Shown in pieces: positions 59,810-64,000 of a stretch of 64,000 nt of DNA. The stretch's first letter is position 1. The number at the start of each line of letters is the position of its first letter. The notes below the pieces were generated by a model. The model searched no databases. It was not told the DNA's origin and was given only the letters and a program-made list of their open reading frames with translations. Origin of the DNA: Paraprevotella sp. (lineage in GTDB: Bacteria; Bacteroidota; Bacteroidia; Bacteroidales; Bacteroidaceae); contig JAGBCQ010000012.1 of the NCBI GenBank assembly GCA_017937925.1, positions 1 through 64,000 on the forward strand, given 5' to 3'. A program made the translations under genes and the position numbers.

Positions 59810-61267
59810 TTAATCCTTTTTCGGAATATTCTTAAGGATGGTTTTCATGTGTTCCCATACCATAGCGACGGTAGGTATCAACAGGCGTTCGTCGGGCGAA
59901 TGTACGCCTCGCAACGTCGGTCCGAAAGACACCATATCCAATCCCGGATATTTCTCACTGAACAAACCACACTCCAATCCGGCATGGATTCCTAACACCT
60001 TAGGTTCTTTGCCAAATAATTCCTTATAGGTTTCTACTACTATCTGAAGTATCTTTGAGTTGGGATTCATCTTCCAACCCGGATAACCCTCGCCTACTTC
60101 TACTTTTGCACCTGCCAACTCGAACGTGGCCTTGATGGTGTTGCTCATATTGTGGCGTGCGCTCAGGATACTGCTTCGCTGACTGGTTTTTATGACGATT
60201 TTGTTGCCTTCCACCAATCGGATGCTTGCCAAGTTGGAACTTGTCTCCACCAAATCGATGTCTTGTGACATTGATAGGATACCATTATGAACGGCTTGCA
60301 ATGCCCATATCAAGTTGCGAGCGACTACACGATCCACCGCTTTCGGTTGTGCCGATTCGCTCTGTAATTCAAACTGCATGGTTTTCTCCGTTACGCTGTA
60401 TTCTTCCTCGACATCGGCAGCAAAAATATTCCAATCTACTCTTATGCTTTCCTTGTCCTTCATCGGGATTGCGCACACTGCAGCCGCTTCGCGAGGAATG
60501 GCATTGTGCAAGCCACCTGCCTGAATGTCACACAAATACAAATCGTATTTTTCTAATGAATTATAAAGAAAGCGTGCCAAGATTTTATTGGCATTAGCAC
60601 GTTTTTTATTGATGTCGTCACCGGAATGTCCACCGGTCAGTCCCTTGACTTTCAGTTCGAAGAAGAAATAGTCTTGTGGCGCGTCTATAGGAGTAAAATC
60701 AAACTCTGCCGATGTTCCGGCTCCTCCGGCACAGCTCACAAAGAACTGTCCTTCATCCTCTGAATCTAAATTCAAAAGAATGTCACCACTCATAAAACCG
60801 GGCTGCATACCGAACGCTCCGCTAAGACCTGTTTCTTCGTCACGCGTAAAGACACATTCAATGGGTCCATGCTCAATATCGGCAGCGTCCAACAGTGCTA
60901 ATTCCATTGCTACACCTATACCATCGTCTGCGCCTAATGTCGTTCCTTTTGCCTTCAACCATTCGCCATCGACAACTGTTTGGATAGCATCGTTTTCAAA
61001 ATCAAACTCTACGTCGCGATTCTTCTCGCAAACCATATCCATGTGACTTTGCAAAATGACCGTCTTACGGTCTTCCATTCCGGTAGTAGCAGCCTTGCGA
61101 ATCAAGACATTACCGGTTTCATCCACCTTACATTCCAAGCCCCTCTCCGATGCGAACTTCTGAAGATAGGCAATCATCTTTTCTTCTTTCTTTGAAGGAC
61201 GGGGGATTTTATTTACCTCGTCAAAAAAGCGGAACACTTCCGCCGGTTTTAAAGATTTCATTTCCAT
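59810..61267 (-). CDS. pepD: Aminoacyl-histidine dipeptidase (M20 family)
   Basis: Zinc dipeptidase (Xaa-His dipeptidase / cytosolic non-specific dipeptidase), 485 residues from ATG 61267 (MEMKSLKPAEVFRFFDEVNK); the 21 extra upstream residues are not conserved-looking. Metal and catalytic motifs of M20: VILQSHMDMVCEKN (His, Asp), GTTLGADDGIGVAME (bridging Asp), FTRDEETGLSGAFG (catalytic and ligand Glu), LLNLDSEDEGQ, and IHAGLECGLFSEKYP near the C-terminus. Single gene with a consensus promoter and terminator. Confidence 0.93.
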   Translation of the reverse strand: MEMKSLKPAEVFRFFDEVNKIPRPSKKEEKMIAYLQKFASERGLECKVDETGNVLIRKAATTGMEDRKTVILQSHMDMVCEKNRDVEFDFENDAIQTVVDGEWLKAKGTTLGADDGIGVAMELALLDAADIEHGPIECVFTRDEETGLSGAFGMQPGFMSGDILLNLDSEDEGQFFVSCAGGAGTSAEFDFTPIDAPQDYFFFELKVKGLTGGHSGDDINKKRANANKILARFLYNSLEKYDLYLCDIQAGGLHNAIPREAAAVCAIPMKDKESIRVDWNIFAADVEEEYSVTEKTMQFELQSESAQPKAVDRVVARNLIWALQAVHNGILSMSQDIDLVETSSNLASIRLVEGNKIVIKTSQRSSILSARHNMSNTIKATFELAGAKVEVGEGYPGWKMNPNSKILQIVVETYKELFGKEPKVLGIHAGLECGLFSEKYPGLDMVSFGPTLRGVHSPDERLLIPTVAMVWEHMKTILKNIPKKD

Positions 61268-61348
61268 GCTATACTGTTTTCTGTTATTATTTTTACTAAT
61301 TTTGGTTAAAAGCGATGCGAACATCATCATTCGCCCATATATAAACCT

Positions 61349-61356
61349 TATCTTTG
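61349..61356 (+). promoter_or_regulatory. -7 box (TATCTTTG) for the small membrane protein / OmpH-like operon
   Basis: Perfect TAnnTTTG on the plus strand, about 108 bp before ATG 61464; it overlaps the divergent pepD promoter region. Confidence 0.5.
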
Positions 61357-61370
61357 CAAGTGAAAGTATG

Positions 61371-61378
61371 CAAATATA
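61371..61378 (-). promoter_or_regulatory. -7 box (TATATTTG) for pepD
   Basis: Perfect TAnnTTTG on the minus strand, about 104 bp before ATG 61267. The two divergent promoters face past each other within 30 bp. Confidence 0.5.
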
Positions 61379-61463
61379 GTGAAAGCCTATTGAAGAACAA
61401 AGACAAAGTCATTTGTTTTTTTATTCAAGGGGATTCATAGTACAACTAAAAGACAACAATGAT

Positions 61464-61682
61464 ATGCTGAAGGGTTTACTCGTTACTTTGATTATCGTGG
61501 GTATAAGTATGGCTTTCCTTGCCATCAAACTGATTGTCAAAAAGAACGGGCGCTTTCCTAATACGCACATCGGACATAGCGCAGCCATGCGCAAACGAGG
61601 CATCACTTGTGTACAGAGCATGGATGCCATGGAGCGCAAGGCAAATCCTCACAGAATCAGCGAACGAAGAAAGAAACAATAA
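61464..61682 (+). CDS. Small single-helix membrane protein
   Basis: 72 residues from ATG 61464 (MLKGLLVTLIIVGISMAFLA), one TM helix, then a basic cytosolic tail with NGRFPNTHIGHSAAMRKRGI and CVQSMDAMERKANP. This tail pattern recurs in small Bacteroidetes proteins of unknown function. It lies 12 bp upstream of the OmpH-like gene, so is probably cotranscribed with it. Confidence 0.65.
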   Translation: MLKGLLVTLIIVGISMAFLAIKLIVKKNGRFPNTHIGHSAAMRKRGITCVQSMDAMERKANPHRISERRKKQ

Positions 61683-61694
61683 ACTATAATAACA

Positions 61695-62306
61695 ATGAAA
61701 AAAATGAATTATTTTGCTGCAGGTTTGGCAGCTTTCGCCTTTGTGCTTTCCATGACAAACTGTGGCAACTCCGCGACAGAAGAAAACGATTTGACTCAAG
61801 CTACCGACTCACAATTCGTCGGTTTGAAAATCGCTTACGTTGAAATTGACACCCTCATGTCGCAGTATAACTTCTGCAAGGATTACACCATCCTGATGAA
61901 CAAGAAGGGTGAAAACATCCGCGCTACTTTGGCTAGCAAAGAACGTGCATTGCAAGCTAATGCCGCAGAGTTGCAAAAGAAGTATGAGTCCAATCAATTT
62001 ACAACTAAAGAACAAGTGGAACAGGCTCAAATGTCTTTGGCTAAACAACAACAAGACTTACAGATGCTCAACGAACGTTTAATGAACGATTTTGCTGAGG
62101 AGCAAGCTAAGTACAACAACGAGATGCGCGATTCCATTCAAGCTTTCTTGAGAGAGTACAACAAAACCAAGAAGTTTGACTACATCATCAGTAAGGCGGG
62201 CGACAACATCTTGATGGCCAATTCTAAATATGACATCACCAACGAAGTAGTTAGCGGTTTGAACAAGCGCTACAAACAAAATCCGGAAATATTCGGCAAG
62301 AAGTAA
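61695..62306 (+). CDS. OmpH/Skp-like periplasmic chaperone, lipoprotein form
   Basis: 203 residues. Lipoprotein signal MKKMNYFAAGLAAFAFVLSM, then TNC, so probably lipid-anchored, unlike soluble Skp. The mature part begins IAYVEIDTLMSQYNFCKDYT as in OmpH proteins, then long charged coiled-coil arms (about 85-150, Lys/Glu/Gln-rich), and the usual C-terminal block FDYIISKAGDNILMANSKYD. Likely holds outer-membrane proteins during transit. Ends at a bidirectional terminator. Confidence 0.85.
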   Translation: MKKMNYFAAGLAAFAFVLSMTNCGNSATEENDLTQATDSQFVGLKIAYVEIDTLMSQYNFCKDYTILMNKKGENIRATLASKERALQANAAELQKKYESNQFTTKEQVEQAQMSLAKQQQDLQMLNERLMNDFAEEQAKYNNEMRDSIQAFLREYNKTKKFDYIISKAGDNILMANSKYDITNEVVSGLNKRYKQNPEIFGKK

Positions 62307-62326
62307 ATCTAACGAATTATAGATAA

Positions 62327-62362
62327 AAGAAAGGGAATGCACTGCGGTACATTCCCTTTCTT
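62327..62362. terminator. Bidirectional terminator between the OmpH-like and sulfotransferase genes
   Basis: Perfect 13-bp stem AAGAAAGGGAATG / CATTCCCTTTCTT around a 10-nt loop, T-rich on one side and A-rich on the other, between convergent genes. Confidence 0.8.
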
Positions 62363-62412
62363 ATTCTTTGTTCTATTCTTAACGTAAAGGATTCTAGAAA
62401 TCCTCACTTTAA

Positions 62413-63525
62413 TTACTTCTGAATCTCGTAGCCCCAATCCTTCAATGACTTGCTCCAATGTTCATTAACAAGTTGTACTGTGCGAGGTTTGTACTCATAC
62501 TTGTTCTTCTTATAACCTTTCTTCTTATCCAAATATGCTGCAATGGCTGGTTCTGCCTCAGCAAATCCGGGGATGTTCAATAGTTCATAAGCCTTGCGAG
62601 TGGTCTCGTAAGCATCTGCCTCGAAGTCCTCAAACTTCACCTCGAATAAGTTGCCTTCGGGGATAAACTTCTTCTGTTCGTTATAAGCATCATACAAACG
62701 GGTATAAGCCTCTAAGATGTTCTTCTCCATCTCCTCCTCGCTGATGTGTTGCAACTCAAGCGGTTTGATGGTATTGCTGAAGAAGTTGCGCGTACTCTCG
62801 AATACAGTATAAGGATTGCGCATCAAGTAGATGAACTTGGCATTGGGGAACAACTCTACCAAAGCCTTCACACGACCGGTGTGAGGAGGATTCTTTGAGA
62901 GATACTGCGTACCACCTGTGTTCCACAAAGAGATTTTCACCAACTTCTCAAACGTGTCCTTAAAGATTTTCAATTCTTCGGGTGTTATCTTCTCGAACGT
63001 CAGGTAACGATCGCAATACTCCAACATACGTTCAGGGAAGAACCAGAAATCATAATAAGTGTACGGCATCATATTAGAGAGCGCGAACTCCTCTTCTTGT
63101 GGGAGGTCGGGCGCCAGTTCCATATTGTCAGTCGGGCGCTTGTCCGGCATCAACCACCCCATCGTCTTTTTGAACATGGGTTGTCCGAACATCATCATGT
63201 GTGGGAAAACGGTTTGATAGGTCGTTGTATAACCGAAGTGCTTGTCTTGAGCAAAGATATTATGCACAAAGGTAGTACCGCTACGCCAATGTCCCAAAAT
63301 AAAAACAGGGTCGTTCTCCAATGGTTTGTCTGCCAACAACTTTTTATATTTGCGTTCTTGGAAGGATGCCATCAGACTCAACAGGCGACATACGGCCTTT
63401 GTCAGATAATACTTTCCTCTCCTATCCTTTGCTATATGCTGCCCGGCAGTCATTTCCTTGAATGTTTGCCAATCGGCACCTACCAAGGTATTGACCGGAA
63501 GTTTGCTAAATTCTAATAATCCCAT
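62413..63525 (-). CDS. PAPS-dependent sulfotransferase
   Basis: 370 residues, cytosolic. The 5'-phosphosulfate loop is ILGHWRSGTTFVHNIFA (79-88), and the 3'-phosphate-binding part is FIYLMRNPYTVFESTRNFFS. It belongs to the Sulfotransfer_1/3 superfamily that transfers sulfate from PAPS to hydroxyl groups of lipids, steroids or sugars. The gene follows the 3' end of cysN by 19 bp, so the sulfate-activation genes and the transferase are probably one operon. This arrangement recalls the Bacteroides cholesterol/steroid sulfotransferase cluster (BT_0416 region). The acceptor is not determinable here. Confidence 0.88.
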   Translation of the reverse strand: MGLLEFSKLPVNTLVGADWQTFKEMTAGQHIAKDRRGKYYLTKAVCRLLSLMASFQERKYKKLLADKPLENDPVFILGHWRSGTTFVHNIFAQDKHFGYTTTYQTVFPHMMMFGQPMFKKTMGWLMPDKRPTDNMELAPDLPQEEEFALSNMMPYTYYDFWFFPERMLEYCDRYLTFEKITPEELKIFKDTFEKLVKISLWNTGGTQYLSKNPPHTGRVKALVELFPNAKFIYLMRNPYTVFESTRNFFSNTIKPLELQHISEEEMEKNILEAYTRLYDAYNEQKKFIPEGNLFEVKFEDFEADAYETTRKAYELLNIPGFAEAEPAIAAYLDKKKGYKKNKYEYKPRTVQLVNEHWSKSLKDWGYEIQK

Positions 63526-63544
63526 AATTGTATAATGTTATTGA

Positions 63545-64000
63545 TTATTCCTTAATGATTTCTATCGCCAAACCTTGACGTTCCAAGTCCTTCACGGCTT
63601 TCTCTATAGCCTCATAATGCTCTGGACCGATACCCAACTTCGGCAAGTTCAGTTCAGGCAAACGTTCACTCTCAACATCCTTACCGTCTATCGGAGCAAT
63701 AATCATACCAACGGCACTCGTATTGTTGGTAATAGGATCGATTAAAATAAACGAACCTGTTGCACGATTCTTCTTGTAAGCATCAAAGAATATTGTCTTG
63801 GCAGTGGTTATCTGTACCTTTCCGATCTCATTCAGACGGAAACCATCAGCTTCATGCTGTTCCATTGTGTTGACATCTACTTGATAGCAAATCTCATCGA
63901 TGGTTGCACGAGTGGTGTTTGTGTTGTGCTTCAAATAGAACTGCTTACTTCTATCCATCGGCTCTTCATCCATCCAAACCAACATCGTCTCAAAATGACG
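63545..64000 (-). CDS. cysN: Sulfate adenylyltransferase subunit 1, C-terminal part (5' end beyond window)
   Basis: 151 codons plus stop of a gene continuing past the window. [15 protein letters not shown] and [20 protein letters not shown] belong to the C-terminal beta-barrel domain of CysN, the GTPase subunit of ATP sulfurylase; then [20 protein letters not shown] and [20 protein letters not shown], with the usual short helix at the end. It makes APS from sulfate with CysD. cysD, cysC and the GTPase domain should lie just outside. The ATG at 63985 is internal, not the start. Confidence 0.93.
   Translation of the reverse strand, partial: RHFETMLVWMDEEPMDRSKQFYLKHNTNTTRATIDEICYQVDVNTMEQHEADGFRLNEIGKVQITTAKTIFFDAYKKNRATGSFILIDPITNNTSAVGMIIAPIDGKDVESERLPELNLPKLGIGPEHYEAIEKAVKDLERQGLAIEIIKE

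Overview
The window looks like chromosomal DNA from an anaerobic gut-type Bacteroidales (Prevotellaceae or Bacteroidaceae level; the genus cannot be fixed from sequence alone). Reasons: Bacteroidetes-type promoters (-7 TAnnTTTG, sometimes with TTTG about 20 bp upstream), a streptopain-like protease with a type IX secretion tail, a PCMD-domain protein, class III fructose-bisphosphatase, carboxynorspermidine decarboxylase, and anaerobe oxygen defence (flavodiiron protein, desulfoferrodoxin, ferritin). No rRNA, CRISPR array, transposase or integrase was seen.

Layout. 1-10.9 kb: ordinary genes (GH30 glycosidase cut by the window edge, cysteine desulfidase-like enzyme, secreted C10 protease, BASS-type transporter, acetyltransferase, AlkD-like repair protein, flavin reductase). 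11-17 kb: two gene remnants, a UvrD/HelD-like helicase, ketopantoate reductase and an ATPase. 17.3-17.8 kb: four tRNA genes (Gly-Leu-Leu-Gly). 17.9-27.2 kb: nspC/PCMD/outer-membrane barrel operon, fbp, 5'-nucleotidase, DnaJ-type chaperone, flavodiiron protein. 27.3-29.7 kb: a type II restriction-modification pair next to a strongly folded ~180-nt non-coding element. 29.8-40.2 kb: housekeeping (NAD diphosphatase, phosphohexomutase, C69 dipeptidase, nadC, ferritin + desulfoferrodoxin, rlmH and others).

40.3-59.2 kb is the centre of interest: about 27 closely packed, mostly AT-rich genes, all on the minus strand. In transcription order: a sigma-70-type factor; a possible anti-sigma; two related coiled-coil proteins (one with Sel1 repeats); a tandem GTPase; a GTPase whose motifs run G4-G5-G1-G2-G3, as in a circular permutation; a family of very small amphipathic proteins; a radical SAM enzyme; a small lipoprotein; an HExxH metallopeptidase; an NAD/ADP-ribose module (NADAR-HAD fusion, stand-alone NrtR-type winged helix, ADP-ribosylglycohydrolase, macro-like protein); then DUF1232, vWA, CreD-like and WG-repeat proteins. 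Immediately upstream of the sigma gene is a perfect 26-bp inverted repeat flanking 144 bp. That segment carries a consensus -7 box which here points AWAY from the operon. This is the architecture of an invertible promoter, so I infer a phase-variable system caught in the OFF orientation. The physiological role (phage defence, interbacterial conflict or envelope stress) is not shown by the sequence.

59.4-64 kb: a second, inverted copy of a ~225-bp intergenic repeat also present at 9.3 kb, then pepD, a small membrane protein, an OmpH/Skp-like lipoprotein, and a sulfotransferase next to the end of cysN, suggesting PAPS-dependent sulfation of a small molecule or lipid.
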